DNA from: Clostridium sp. BSD9I1
Lineage (GTDB): Bacteria > Bacillota > Clostridia > Clostridiales > Clostridiaceae
Length of the DNA: 64,000 nucleotides
Assembly (NCBI RefSeq): GCF_900185645.1
Contig: NZ_FYAM01000004.1
Span: forward strand, 248,001-312,000
Direction: 5' to 3'
The position numbers were made by a program, and so were the translations under genes. Of the stretch, positions 7,394 to 16,979 are shown piece by piece. The stretch's first letter is position 1. Every line of letters begins with the position of its first letter. The notes under the pieces were generated by a model. The model was not told the DNA's origin and did no database searches. It saw only the letters and a program-made list of their open reading frames with translations.

Positions 7394-9865
7394 ATGATGT
7401 GGAGTGAAGCATACTTAATTAATTTCTTTAAAGAATTTTTACCACCTCAGTCAAAGCTTTTATTTTTAAAGTTACCTTATAAGAGACCCGCAATTATTGC
7501 AGCAGATTTAGATGGGGATGGAAGAAAAGAATTAGTTGGTGCTTATAACCTAGATGGACAAAACAATATTATTGTGCTAAAGAACTACTCTGGAAAGTGG
7601 AGAGTACTTTCAAATATTAAAGGAAAAGGATTTGATATAAACTATCTTAATGCTCTCCCAATTACAAATAGTAAAGTTAATAACTTAATTATAGGATGGC
7701 AATTTGGAGCAGTATGGGCAATGTTAGATATTTTAACATGGACGGAACAAGGGTTTAAATATGCAGTTACGGACTTGGAGTATAGTAAGATTGAAATAGA
7801 AGATATATCAAGTAAAAAGGGAAAAGACGGAAAGTATGAAATAGTAGTTTGGATTCACGATACAGGAGAAGCATATAAAATTGAAGTTCATAGATGGGAA
7901 AATGGGAAATTAGTTTCTGCACCAGATCTATATCCTTATTATTTTAAGAAGGTAGTTACATTTTATAAGGAAAGGGTAAAGGAAATGCCCAAAGCAAGTT
8001 TCTATTGGTACTACTTGGCAGATGCTCAAATAAAAGCTGGAGAGCCAAAAGAGGCATTGAAATCTATTGATGCAGCTATGAAACTTCAATATCAATATCC
8101 ATCTAAAGAAGAATTATTTAGGTTAAGAGAAAAGGCATTATTAATGACAAGGAATAGAGTTTCAAAGTTATATCCTATATCTATTAAAGCTTTGAATGGA
8201 GTAAAGTGGGGGTATATAGATAATAAAGGTGATGTTGTAATTAAACCCCAATATGACTATGCTCAAGACTTCGAAGGTAATGGTCTTGCCGTGGTAGAAG
8301 TTAGAGGTAAATCTGGAGTTATAAATGAGTCTAATAATTTTATCGTAGAACCAAAGTATGAAACAATTACTGGATTTTCTGAAGGGCTTGCACAGGTGCT
8401 TGACAATGGAGTATTTAAGGTAATAGATGAAAAGGGCAAAGTACTAACTCCTAAGGGATATAGTTATATAGGAAGTTACAATGAAGGAAGAGCCATATTT
8501 TATGATATAAACTCAGAAGGTAAGTTACTCTACGGATATCTAGATACGAGAGGACAAGAAGTGATACCACTTAAATATGAATCAGCTAGTGATTTTAAAG
8601 AAGGCAAAGCAGTAGTTAAAATTAGAGATAATCAATATGCTATGATTGACCTTAATGGCAATATACTTAAAATTTATAATTATGACTTTGTAGGAGATTT
8701 GGGGGATGGACTTTTAGCCTTTAAAGAAAATACGGCAGGTGATTTTGGATTTATTAACGAGAGCGGAGAAGTTGTTATAGTGCCTAAGTATTCAGGAGTT
8801 CAAGCTTTTGAGGAAGGAAGAGCTGTGGTGAATACTTCTGAAGATTTTAAGAATAAATATGGACTTATAGATAAAAAAGGAAATTTTATAATAAAGCCAG
8901 AGTATAATGATGTAAACTTGCTAGGGGAAGGAATGGTGGCTGTAGGAAAGGCCATAGACCCAGAAAAGCCTTATATAGGTTCAAAATATGCAATTGCAGA
9001 TATTAATGGAATATTCCTTACAGAATTTATATATATCAGTATTTCAGATTATAAAGATGGGTTAGCTTCAGCAAGTGATGATAAAAATACATTTTTCATT
9101 GATAAAACTGGAAATAAGGTAAAAAGTCTACCTGTATTAAGTGGTGGCGGAACGGTATCTATGGATGAGGATTTAATAAAGGCAAATATAGATTATAGAG
9201 TATCTTATTTAGACAAAACAGGGAAAGTAATATGGAGACAAAACACAATAATTTCTTTAAGTAATAAATATAAAATTATAGAAGAAAAATTTAAGCCTAA
9301 TATAAATTACTTAGTGTATTATCCACAAGTACAGGGCATGGATGACAAGAATATAGAGAAAGAAGTAAATAAGAGGTTAAAGGGATTGTCTCAAGTTAAG
9401 GATATAGGCAGCGATGCTAAGCTTGATTATAACTATACAGGGGATTTTTTGGTAGAATTTTTCAAAAAGAGTTTAACTGTTTTAGAGCTTAATGATTATC
9501 AGTATTATTTTGGAGCAGCCCATGGAATGCCTACAAAAAATTACCCCCACATAAATCTAGTAAGTGGAAGTTTTTATGAACTGAAGGATTTATTTAAAGC
9601 TAATAGTAATTATGTAAAGATTATTAGTGATATTATAGGAAACCAAATAAAAAATGATGAAAAGTATTCGTATTTATTCCCAGATGCTTATAAGGGGATA
9701 ACACCAAATCAGCCATTTTATGTGGATGAAAACAATTTATATATTTACTTTGTTCCTTATGAAATAGCTCCCTTTGCAGCAGGATTTCCTACTTTTAAAA
9801 TACCATTTAATCAGATTATGAATATAATTGATACTCAAGGAGAATTTTGGGAAAGTTTTCATTAG
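7394..9865 (+). CDS. Large WG-repeat protein with TPR-like segment and DUF3298-type C-terminus
   Basis: 823 aa. Residues 1-170 look like an FG-GAP/beta-propeller module (AADLDGDGRKELVGAYN). About 195-255 is a TPR-like helical pair (YYLADAQIKAGEPKEALKSI). About 265-600 contains repeated WG/KWG units (GVKWGYIDNKGDVVIKPQYD, YGYLDTRGQEVIPLKYE, FGFINESGEVVIVPKYS, YGLIDKKGNFIIKPEYN). The end (from about 645) resembles DUF3298/DUF4163. I see no clear signal peptide, which is odd because DUF3298 proteins are usually exported. It is divergent from cotJ and monocistronic. Role unknown; possibly envelope- or spore-associated. Confidence 0.75.
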   Translation: MMWSEAYLINFFKEFLPPQSKLLFLKLPYKRPAIIAADLDGDGRKELVGAYNLDGQNNIIVLKNYSGKWRVLSNIKGKGFDINYLNALPITNSKVNNLIIGWQFGAVWAMLDILTWTEQGFKYAVTDLEYSKIEIEDISSKKGKDGKYEIVVWIHDTGEAYKIEVHRWENGKLVSAPDLYPYYFKKVVTFYKERVKEMPKASFYWYYLADAQIKAGEPKEALKSIDAAMKLQYQYPSKEELFRLREKALLMTRNRVSKLYPISIKALNGVKWGYIDNKGDVVIKPQYDYAQDFEGNGLAVVEVRGKSGVINESNNFIVEPKYETITGFSEGLAQVLDNGVFKVIDEKGKVLTPKGYSYIGSYNEGRAIFYDINSEGKLLYGYLDTRGQEVIPLKYESASDFKEGKAVVKIRDNQYAMIDLNGNILKIYNYDFVGDLGDGLLAFKENTAGDFGFINESGEVVIVPKYSGVQAFEEGRAVVNTSEDFKNKYGLIDKKGNFIIKPEYNDVNLLGEGMVAVGKAIDPEKPYIGSKYAIADINGIFLTEFIYISISDYKDGLASASDDKNTFFIDKTGNKVKSLPVLSGGGTVSMDEDLIKANIDYRVSYLDKTGKVIWRQNTIISLSNKYKIIEEKFKPNINYLVYYPQVQGMDDKNIEKEVNKRLKGLSQVKDIGSDAKLDYNYTGDFLVEFFKKSLTVLELNDYQYYFGAAHGMPTKNYPHINLVSGSFYELKDLFKANSNYVKIISDIIGNQIKNDEKYSYLFPDAYKGITPNQPFYVDENNLYIYFVPYEIAPFAAGFPTFKIPFNQIMNIIDTQGEFWESFH

Positions 9866-9886
9866 GGAATAGTATATGGTTCTAGT

Positions 9887-9915
9887 ACTTGCTAGGTTGT
9901 TGGGACCTGGCAAGT
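9887..9915 (+). repeat. Intergenic stem-loop after the WG-repeat gene
   Basis: ACTTGCTAGGT (9887-9897) and ACCTGGCAAGT (9905-9915) form a stem with one wobble pair and a 7-base loop. There is no T run right after it, so its terminator role is weak. The following bases (9913-9928) are the reverse complement of 13383-13398, which suggests a scattered repeat. Confidence 0.4.
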
Positions 9916-9992
9916 AACTTGAAATTTTTAAAAAGAGGCTTTAGAATTATTATTAGAAATTAGTTAATATAAATACATAAGGAGATATCGAA

Positions 9993-10439
9993 ATGAACTG
10001 GATCATAAAAAAGTTTGATGAACTTACTCCCAATGAGCTTTATAAAATTTTGCAGGAAAGGATAAATGTTTTTGTAGTAGAGCAAAACTGCCCTTATGAA
10101 GAGTGTGATGATAAGGACTTAAAAGCACTACATCTATATTTGGAGGAAAATGGACATATAGCAGCTTACTGTAGACTTTTATACCCAGGGGTGTCTTATA
10201 ATGAAGCTGCTATAGGAAGAGTACTTATAAATGATAAATATAGAAGAAAGGGCCTTGCTACAAAAATGCTTAAAAATGCTATTGAAATAATTGAAGAAGA
10301 AATGGGGGGGAAATGCATAAAACTTTCAGCTCAGGTATATGCTAAAGGATTATATGAGGAAGTTGGATTTAAGGAGTGTTCAGAAATCTATAGCGAAGAT
10401 GGCATTCCTCATGTGGAAATGATTTATGAATTCAATTAA
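9993..10439 (+). CDS. GNAT family N-acetyltransferase, ElaA type
   Basis: 148 aa. It starts WIIKKFDELTPNELYKILQERINVFVVEQNCPY, the signature of ElaA-type GNAT proteins. The acetyl-CoA loop motif is GRVLINDKYRRKGLATKML (about 70-88), followed by the KLSAQVYAKGLYEEVGF strand and helix. The substrate is unknown. RBS AAGGAG at about 9979-9984. It is monocistronic, and a promoter for the next operon starts 19 bases beyond its stop. Confidence 0.9.
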   Translation: MNWIIKKFDELTPNELYKILQERINVFVVEQNCPYEECDDKDLKALHLYLEENGHIAAYCRLLYPGVSYNEAAIGRVLINDKYRRKGLATKMLKNAIEIIEEEMGGKCIKLSAQVYAKGLYEEVGFKECSEIYSEDGIPHVEMIYEFN

Positions 10440-10457
10440 TTACAAAAGTATGTTATC

Positions 10458-10486
10458 TTGACAATTTTTATTTTTTGTGAAATAAT
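10458..10486 (+). promoter_or_regulatory. SigA-type promoter of the codB-codA operon
   Basis: Perfect -35 TTGACA (10458-10463), 17-base spacer, -10 AATAAT (10481-10486). Transcription would start near 10493, just before the PyrR-type RNA hairpin. Confidence 0.8.
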
Positions 10487-10507
10487 GGTTACAAATAGAT
10501 ATCAGTA

Positions 10508-10667
10508 CCTTTAATTCGGTCCAGAGAGACTGACAAGGTTAGCGGAATGTATTATAAATAAAGTTATATTAATAATTTAATATGTTTTTAAATTATTAAT
10601 AAGTTAAGTAATTTATAACGCATAAAATTAAGCTTCCTTTCAGGTTTCTGAAAGGAAGCTTTTGTGT
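10508..10667 (+). promoter_or_regulatory. PyrR-type transcription attenuator (binding hairpin plus terminator)
   Basis: The hairpin at 10508-10538 has lower stem CCTT/AAGG, upper stem CGGT/ACTG and the loop CCAGAGAG, matching the PyrR-binding loop of pyrimidine operons (TCCAGAGAGgCT). A 14-bp terminator stem (10630-10643 with 10648-10661) with a T-rich tail follows. CTGACAAGG (10530-10538), the 3' half of the PyrR hairpin, can instead pair with CCTTTCAG (10636-10643), the 5' arm of the terminator, with one bulged C. That gives the expected binding hairpin versus antiterminator switch. Inference: with UMP/UTP-bound PyrR the terminator forms and codBA is off. No pyrR gene is in the window. Confidence 0.85.
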
Positions 10668-10722
10668 TTTATAATTACTCTTTCCTTAATGGTGCTGATA
10701 TGAAAATTAAGGAGGGTTTTTT

Positions 10723-11985
10723 ATGAGTAATAAAAATTATGATAAGGATTTTTCACTTCAAGAGGTATCAAATGAAAGTAAAAAGGGGTTTTGGTCCATG
10801 TTTGCAGTAATGTTGGGTTTTACATTCTTCTCAGCTAGCATGTGGACAGGAGGATCTCTTGGAATAGGACTAGGATTTAAGGATTTTTTAATAACAGTGT
10901 TATTTGGTAACTTAATTTTAGGAGTTTATACAAGTTTACTTGCATATATTGCATCAGATACAGGTCTTTCAACACACTTGCTTGCTAGATATTCCTTTGG
11001 AGAAAAGGGTTCTTATCTGGTATCATTTCTGCTTGGTATCACTCAAGTAGGGTGGTTTGGAGTAGGAGTTGCTATGTTTGCAATTCCAGTTCATAAGGTA
11101 ACTGGCATAAACTTGTATTTATTAATTCTTATAGCAGGAGTAGCTATGACGTCCACAGCTTATTTAGGAATAAAAGCACTTACAGTATTAAGCATAATAG
11201 CAGTACCATCTATAGCACTACTTGGAGGATTTTCAGTAATTAAGGCAGCAGCTACTGTAGGAGGAATTCAAGGACTTATAAATATTCAGCCAAAAGAAAC
11301 TCTAGCTATAGGCACGGGACTTACCATGTGCGTAGGATCTTTTATAAGTGGAGGTACTTTAACACCAGATTTTGCAAGATTTTCACAAAATAAAAAGGTA
11401 GGAGTTTTAACTACAGCAGTAGCATTTTTTATAGGAAATTCACTTATGTTCATATTTGGAGCAGTAGGAGCAATGGTTACAGGTCAGTCAGATATATCAG
11501 AGGTTATGTTTTTACAAGGTCTTATAATACCAGCTATTATAATACTTGGATTTAATATATGGACAACTAATGATAATGCATTATATGCCTCAGGGCTTGG
11601 CTTTTCAAATATAACTAAAATACCTAAAAGTAAAATTGTAGTGTTTAATGGAATTATAGGAACCTTAGGTGCACTATATATTTACAATAACTTTGTAAGC
11701 TGGTTAAACTTACTGGGGATTTTAATACCCTCTATAGGCGGAATAATCATTGCAGATTACTTTATAGTTAGAAAAGGTAAATATGGAAATATTAATGAAA
11801 GTAGTTTTAATACAGTTGATTTATCAGCAATAATCTCATGGGTGCTAGGAGTTTTAGCGGCTAAGTTTTTACCAGGGATAACTTCTATAAATGGAGTGCT
11901 TGTGGCTTTTATATGTCATGTAGTAATTAAAAAAGTTGTATATAACAAGAATGTAGAAAAGGAAAATATAAAAATAGGTGCTTAA
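10723..11985 (+). CDS. codB: Cytosine permease CodB (NCS1 family)
   Basis: 420 aa polytopic membrane protein of about 12 hydrophobic segments. NCS1 hallmarks include an N-terminal cytoplasmic tail, GFTFFSASMWTGGSLGIGLG, and the SGGTLTPDFARFSQNKK motif near 205-222. It imports cytosine with H+ or Na+. It is placed 12 bases before cytosine deaminase and behind a PyrR-type attenuator, which supports pyrimidine salvage rather than another nucleobase or hydantoin substrate. RBS AAGGAGGG at 10711-10717. Confidence 0.93.
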   Translation: MSNKNYDKDFSLQEVSNESKKGFWSMFAVMLGFTFFSASMWTGGSLGIGLGFKDFLITVLFGNLILGVYTSLLAYIASDTGLSTHLLARYSFGEKGSYLVSFLLGITQVGWFGVGVAMFAIPVHKVTGINLYLLILIAGVAMTSTAYLGIKALTVLSIIAVPSIALLGGFSVIKAAATVGGIQGLINIQPKETLAIGTGLTMCVGSFISGGTLTPDFARFSQNKKVGVLTTAVAFFIGNSLMFIFGAVGAMVTGQSDISEVMFLQGLIIPAIIILGFNIWTTNDNALYASGLGFSNITKIPKSKIVVFNGIIGTLGALYIYNNFVSWLNLLGILIPSIGGIIIADYFIVRKGKYGNINESSFNTVDLSAIISWVLGVLAAKFLPGITSINGVLVAFICHVVIKKVVYNKNVEKENIKIGA

Positions 11986-11997
11986 TGGAGGAATACT

Positions 11998-13269
11998 ATG
12001 TTAATAAAAAATGCAGTATTACAAGGAAGAGAAGGACATTATGATATATTAATAAAAGATGGAATTATAAATAAAATTCATAAAAACATAGATTTAAAAG
12101 ATGAAAATATAATAGATGCAAAAGGCGGCCTTGTGATGCCACCGTTCATAGAACCTCATGTGCATTTAGATGCAGCATTAACTGCTGGAGAGCCTAGATG
12201 GAATGAAAGTGGAACTTTATTTGAAGGAATTCAGTGCTGGGCAGAGAGAAAGCCGTATCTTACAGTCGAAGATGTTAAATCTAGGGCAAAGAAGGCGATT
12301 GAATGGCAAATAGCTAATGGAATTCAATATATAAGAACTCATGTAGATGTTACAGATGAAAAATTAACTGCTCTAAAGGCCTTGATTGAAGTTAGAGATG
12401 AACTAAAGGACTATGTTACTCTTCAAATAGTAGCTTTTCCTCAGGAAGGAATACTTTCTTATCCAAATGGATTTGAACTTTTAGAAGAATCTCTAAAACT
12501 AGGGGCAGATGTTATAGGTGCAATTCCTCACTTTGAGTTCACGAGAGAATATGGAGTACAGTCTATAGAGAAGATATTTGAACTTGCAATAAAATATAAT
12601 AAACTTATAGATGTACATTGTGATGAAATTGATGATGAACAATCTAGGTTTTTAGAAGTGGTGGCAGCTAAAGCCTATGAGTATAATATTGGGCCTAAGG
12701 TAACTGCCAGTCATACTACAGCGATGCATTCTTATAATAATGCGTATACCTATAAATTATTTAGGCTTTTAAAGCTATCAGGTATAAATTTTGTTGCTAA
12801 TCCTTTAGTCAATACTCATCTTCAAGGAAGATTTGATAGTTATCCAAAGAGAAGGGGGATAACGAGAGTAAAGGAGTTAATGGAAGCAGGACTTAATGTG
12901 TGTTTCGGACATGATGATATATTCGATCCTTGGTACCCACTTGGAACAGGAAACATGCTTCAAGTACTTCACTTAGGACTTCATGTATGCCAAGTAATGG
13001 GCTATAATGAAATAAATAATTCATTAGATTTAATAAGTAAAAACAGTGCAAGAACATTAAATATATTAGATGAGTATGGAATTGAAGAAGGAAAACCGGG
13101 AAATCTTATAATACTTCCAGTAGAAAATGGTTACGAAGCAGTTAGAAAACAAGTATCAGTTCTTTATTCAATAAGAGGCGGAAAAATAATTTCTAAAACT
13201 GTTCCAAATGAGACAATAGTATATATTAATGATAAAGAAAAAATTATAGACTTTAGTAAAAGTGAATAA
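11998..13269 (+). CDS. codA: Cytosine deaminase CodA
   Basis: 423 aa amidohydrolase-superfamily metalloenzyme that converts cytosine to uracil and ammonia. The metal-binding PHVHLD motif is at about 53-58 (H54, H56). Further motifs are IDVHCDE (about 213-219), ASHTTAMH and the C-terminal [15 protein letters not shown] with its metal aspartate. The small beta-sandwich at both ends is typical. It follows codB with a 12-base gap. Uracil made here would feed pyrimidine salvage, consistent with the PyrR leader. Confidence 0.95.
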   Translation: MLIKNAVLQGREGHYDILIKDGIINKIHKNIDLKDENIIDAKGGLVMPPFIEPHVHLDAALTAGEPRWNESGTLFEGIQCWAERKPYLTVEDVKSRAKKAIEWQIANGIQYIRTHVDVTDEKLTALKALIEVRDELKDYVTLQIVAFPQEGILSYPNGFELLEESLKLGADVIGAIPHFEFTREYGVQSIEKIFELAIKYNKLIDVHCDEIDDEQSRFLEVVAAKAYEYNIGPKVTASHTTAMHSYNNAYTYKLFRLLKLSGINFVANPLVNTHLQGRFDSYPKRRGITRVKELMEAGLNVCFGHDDIFDPWYPLGTGNMLQVLHLGLHVCQVMGYNEINNSLDLISKNSARTLNILDEYGIEEGKPGNLIILPVENGYEAVRKQVSVLYSIRGGKIISKTVPNETIVYINDKEKIIDFSKSE

Positions 13270-13290
13270 CGCTTTTAGGAGTAGGAATTA

Positions 13291-13353
13291 AGGTGCTAGG
13301 ATACATGAAATTTAGAAAGCTTTCATAGTAAGGGTTCATTCAATCCTAGTACC
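13291..13353. repeat. Imperfect inverted repeat downstream of codA
   Basis: GGTGCTAGGAT and ATCCTAGTACC (one mismatch) enclose about 40 bases. No T run follows, so it is not a good terminator. It is similar in kind to other intergenic stem-loops in the window that contain CTAGTAC/GTACTAG-like words. Confidence 0.35.
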
Positions 13354-13413
13354 TCGTATTAGTACACAAAACACTTTATTCTAAAATTTCAAGTTACTAG
13401 AGATTAGGGACTA

Positions 13414-14310
13414 TCAACTATTCAAACTACACCGAACTTTAAAAAAACTCAAAGTTTGATCATATCCATTTTTAATTAGTGGGGCTATATATTTATTTAT
13501 CTTTTTGAAGTCGCTAGCTTTTATTTTAGCTCCATAATCAATGATTAAAATTCTTAATCTATCCTTGTTTCTTACAAAGTTTTCTGAGTCTACGTTTATT
13601 GGCGCATCAATTACATCCCTTAAAAAGGATATTATACCTGTCTTGCCTTGAGAGGTGTAACTATCTAGGTCTTTAATTTTAATTCCTATGGTAGGATAAT
13701 CAGCATTATCTGAGTCGAAAATCCATATTGGAAAGTTACTAAGTAAGCCTCCATCTACAATATAGCTTGTAAAGTTAGAATATTCCAGTTTCCCAGGAGT
13801 AAAATAAAATGGAATAGAACAGCTCATGCGTATAGCTTTAGCAATGCTAAACTCTAAAGGATCGAGCCCATATTCAGGCAGGTCATCCGGAATTATTATC
13901 ATTTTTCTTTTAGTTATATCTGCAACTATTATTTTTAAAGTGCTTTTACCATTTACGATAACGTCTTTGAACTTTGTTATACCTTTCTTTGTAAGTAAGG
14001 TATCCATCCATTGTTCGATTATGGAACCATCATATTTTCCGTTATTCACTAGTAGTGAGATAAAGTTGCCTACAATAGGTATCTTTCCTACTTTGGTATT
14101 TTTATTAAACAACTTAAAATCTGTATTATAAATTATGTCTTCTAACTCTTTAGAAGTGTATCCAGCTATAATTAGAGCAGAAATTATAGCTCCAGCGGAA
14201 CTACCTGCACATCGCTTAATTTTATAATTATTCTCCTCTAATGCTTTAAGCACTCCAACATAACTTATAGCCTTAACTCCTCCACCTTCAAAAACTAGGT
14301 CTATATTCAT
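13414..14310 (-). CDS. Patatin-like phospholipase
   Basis: 298 aa. Patatin fold with all three catalytic blocks: glycine-rich oxyanion hole FEGGGVKAISYVG (about 8-20), nucleophile elbow GSSAG (about 37-41, the central Ser) and the DGG of the Ser-Asp dyad (VDGGLLSNFPIW, about 188-199). It is expected to hydrolyse acyl ester bonds of phospholipids or other lipids. No signal peptide is seen, so it is probably cytoplasmic or membrane-surface. It is monocistronic on the minus strand; RBS AGGAGG in the complement just above 14316. The physiological lipid substrate is unknown. Confidence 0.9.
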   Translation of the reverse strand: MNIDLVFEGGGVKAISYVGVLKALEENNYKIKRCAGSSAGAIISALIIAGYTSKELEDIIYNTDFKLFNKNTKVGKIPIVGNFISLLVNNGKYDGSIIEQWMDTLLTKKGITKFKDVIVNGKSTLKIIVADITKRKMIIIPDDLPEYGLDPLEFSIAKAIRMSCSIPFYFTPGKLEYSNFTSYIVDGGLLSNFPIWIFDSDNADYPTIGIKIKDLDSYTSQGKTGIISFLRDVIDAPINVDSENFVRNKDRLRILIIDYGAKIKASDFKKINKYIAPLIKNGYDQTLSFFKVRCSLNS

Positions 14311-14470
14311 AATTCCTCCTGAAAGGGTGTTACATTAATTTAATATATATTATGAAGTTGTAAACAAAGTGGGGATAATAATATGCACAATTTATAATAA
14401 TTAAGTGAGAACTCTTTCATAGTAATTTAAATAATATGAAATATAGATATAATAAAGGGAGTAAAAATAT

Positions 14471-14764
14471 ATGGGAGAAAAGAAATGTATTAATCCCAAT
14501 CAATTACTCATATGGGCCTCATTTATAAGTATAATAATTGCTGAAAATTTAACTTCTTTTGAACAACAACTTGTAGGAAGTATTTTATCGCTTATAGGTG
14601 AAAATATTTTATTTATACAAGAATTAAATGAAGAAGCTGAAGAAAGTAATGAAGAAACTGATGGGGAAGGGTCTAATAACTATGATAATATTAAAGAGTT
14701 ACAAAGGCAAATAGATGAACTAAAGGAATATATTAAGTGTTTAGAGAGAAGATTTGATGAGTGA
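14471..14764 (+). CDS. Small hypothetical protein with C-terminal coiled coil
   Basis: 97 aa, not recognised as a named family. It has a conserved-looking N-terminus KKCINPNQLLIWASFISIIIAENLTSFEQQLVGSILS with an amphipathic or semi-hydrophobic helix, then an acidic linker (EEAEESNEETDGEGS). It ends with a heptad-like helix IKELQRQIDELKEYIKCLERRF likely to dimerise. RBS AAGGGAG at 14456-14462. A stand-alone gene followed by a hairpin at 14803-14835. Many clostridia carry similar short proteins of unknown function. Confidence 0.6.
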   Translation: MGEKKCINPNQLLIWASFISIIIAENLTSFEQQLVGSILSLIGENILFIQELNEEAEESNEETDGEGSNNYDNIKELQRQIDELKEYIKCLERRFDE

Positions 14765-14802
14765 TAGTATATATTATATTAAAGCAAGTAAAAAAATTAA
14801 TA

Positions 14803-14840
14803 CCTTAATTTAAGTGCTGTTATCTTAAATTAAGGCATTA
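14803..14840 (+). terminator. Hairpin after the small coiled-coil gene
   Basis: A perfect 12-bp stem (CCTTAATTTAAG at 14803-14814 with 14824-14835) is followed by an AT-rich but T-poor tail. Probably a weak terminator. Confidence 0.5.
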
Positions 14841-15028
14841 ATATTATTAATTAAAAATCATTAAAAGCTTATAAATATATTTGAAATTTTTTTAGGGGTT
14901 GATGAATTTATATATACTTGTAAATAGAAATAGGTGTATAATATAACTTTGTGCGAATATAAGTTATATAGATAGATTGAGTATGTGTATTATAGTATAA
15001 TTATGTAGTAGAGATGGGGGGAGTCTTA

Positions 15029-15895
15029 ATGAATACGGTTATAGTGATTGATTCCTGTAGCGATTTGCCAAGAGATTTCGTTGAAAAAAATAATATACCA
15101 TCACTTGGAATAAACGTTATGCTTAATGGAAGAGAGTTTGTCGATGATTTCGGGAAAACCGTAACATATAAAGAATTTTATGATGCAGTAAGGGAAGGTG
15201 AAATGCCAACTACTGCTCAAGTAAACTCAGAAACATATAAAGAGGAGTTTTTAAAGCATGTTAAGGAAAATAAATCAATAATTTATTTGGCCTTTTCTTC
15301 AGCTTTAAGTGGAAGTATAAATAGTGCTAATATAGCTAAAGATGAAATATTAGAGGAATATAAAAATGCGGATATAACTATAATTGACACTAAAAGTGCA
15401 TCTTTGGGTGAAGGATTAATAGTTTATTATGCTTATGATATGCTTGAAAAGGGATGTTCTAAAGAGGAAATAGTAAATTGGGTAGAAAAAAATAAGTTAA
15501 AGGTAAATCATTGGGTTATTGCAGATGACTTAAATCATTTAAAAAGAGGAGGTCGTATATCAGGAACTCAAGCGGTAGTTGGGACCTTACTGAATATAAA
15601 GCCTGTGATTAACGTAGATGATGAAGGCAGGCTTATACCTGTAGCTAAAGTAAAGGGAAGAAAGAAAGCCCTTAAAACACTAGTTGATAAGTTTAGAGAA
15701 AGGGTTGTTAATCCAGAAGAGCAAGTGATTTTTATAAGTCATAGTGATTGTGCTTCAGATGCTGAGCTAGTAAAAAGTATGATACTTGAAGAATTTAAAG
15801 TAAAAGATTTTATAATAAATCAAATTGGGCCGGGAATAGGATCGCATACAGGCCCAGGTACTGTTACAGTATTTTTCATAGGTGATAGTAGATAG
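15029..15895 (+). CDS. DegV family fatty-acid-binding protein
   Basis: 288 aa. Starts MNTVIVIDSCSDLP, the DegV signature, with MPTTAQVNSETYKEEF and YLAFSSALSGSINSA motifs that line the fatty-acid pocket, and the C-terminal IGPGIGSHTGPGTVTVFF block. In Firmicutes these proteins (FakB-like) bind a fatty acid for phosphorylation by FakA. No FakA is in the window. The start at 15029 is preferred because the ATG at 15014 is part of the GGGGGGAG ribosome site. Confidence 0.92.
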   Translation: MNTVIVIDSCSDLPRDFVEKNNIPSLGINVMLNGREFVDDFGKTVTYKEFYDAVREGEMPTTAQVNSETYKEEFLKHVKENKSIIYLAFSSALSGSINSANIAKDEILEEYKNADITIIDTKSASLGEGLIVYYAYDMLEKGCSKEEIVNWVEKNKLKVNHWVIADDLNHLKRGGRISGTQAVVGTLLNIKPVINVDDEGRLIPVAKVKGRKKALKTLVDKFRERVVNPEEQVIFISHSDCASDAELVKSMILEEFKVKDFIINQIGPGIGSHTGPGTVTVFFIGDSR

Positions 15896-15964
15896 CGAAT
15901 TATATTCATATGTAACAATAGTCCTTCATATAATGATTAGTGGATAATTATATGGAGGATTTTC

Positions 15965-16750
15965 ATGTTTGATGTAAAAAGGGAAATAGAATTTTGGACT
16001 GGGATAATGAGGGATCATGCACTTTTTCAGTATAATGCTCTATCGCCTAAAGAAGTGGAGGCTATTAAAAGTACAGAGTATTTTATGAAGTCCTTTGATG
16101 AGCTAAATAAAGAAGCAAAGGAGTTACAAGATAATTATAAGGGTAAGAGGCTAGAAAAGGTACTATCTGATAATATGAAGGTACTTAAACAATTCATAAG
16201 ATTTAAGACAGATTTACTTACTAAGCTTTTAAAATGTGATATTGGACTAAACTTAACACCATCCTTTTTAAATCATATGATAAATGAAGCTATGGAGTAT
16301 TACAAGGTCTTATATATATTAAAAGATAATACAAGTTTTGATAAGACTTTAGAAAATTTACGCCTTCATAAGATATGGCTTGCAGATGCATCCGGACATG
16401 CAAGTGCTGTAGCTTGTGACTTAGATGCAGTAGAAGTGGAATTTACTAAAAAGGCAAGAAAATTTGCAAAGAAGTTTGATGGACTGTTTAAAAAGGCTTT
16501 TGAAATGTATAAGATGTATGAAAGAACTAAACTAAGTGATGGTACAGTAGCTTATTTCAATATAGAGGTAGAAAAAACTTTAACTGACTTTGTGGAGTTT
16601 TTAGATAAAGTTAAGGATTTAAGACAGTGCTGCAGCATAATGGGCGCATTACCACCCATAATTCCAGACCATATGATACGTGAGGAAAACTATTATTTAT
16701 ATAGAGTCAAAATGTTGTGTAATGCTGATAATAATAAGAATAAAAAATAG
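15965..16750 (+). CDS. DUF2935 family protein (ferritin-like helical bundle)
   Basis: 261 aa. It starts EIEFWTGIMRDHALFQYNALSPKE and repeats the layout in the second half (HKIWLADASGHASAVACDLDAVEVEF), the two-domain helical architecture of DUF2935. Histidines and glutamates in equivalent places (RDHALF, GHASA, DLDAVE) suggest a metal site, which I infer and cannot prove. RBS GGAGG at about 15954-15958. A terminator follows directly, so it is a single-gene unit between degV and the hybrid-cluster gene. Confidence 0.82.
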   Translation: MFDVKREIEFWTGIMRDHALFQYNALSPKEVEAIKSTEYFMKSFDELNKEAKELQDNYKGKRLEKVLSDNMKVLKQFIRFKTDLLTKLLKCDIGLNLTPSFLNHMINEAMEYYKVLYILKDNTSFDKTLENLRLHKIWLADASGHASAVACDLDAVEVEFTKKARKFAKKFDGLFKKAFEMYKMYERTKLSDGTVAYFNIEVEKTLTDFVEFLDKVKDLRQCCSIMGALPPIIPDHMIREENYYLYRVKMLCNADNNKNKK

Positions 16751-16758
16751 TGTAAGAT

Positions 16759-16786
16759 GAAAATCGGCAAGAGCCGATTTTCTTTC
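16759..16786 (+). terminator. Intrinsic terminator after DUF2935
   Basis: GAAAATCGGC (16759-16768) pairs perfectly with GCCGATTTTC (16773-16782) over a 4-base loop, followed by TTTC. Confidence 0.85.
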
Positions 16787-16979
16787 ATTAAATAGTAATT
16801 ATTAATTTAGGTAAAATATATGATAAAACTATACTAAAAAAGTATAAAATTTTAAATTTAGTTTCATACGTTACCGATTTTGTATATAATCCAGTGTATT
16901 ATATATCTTGTAGACAGCGAGGCAATAAAGAAAATATAAAAATTAAAATAAATAGTTAAATCAGGAGGAGAGATATAAT

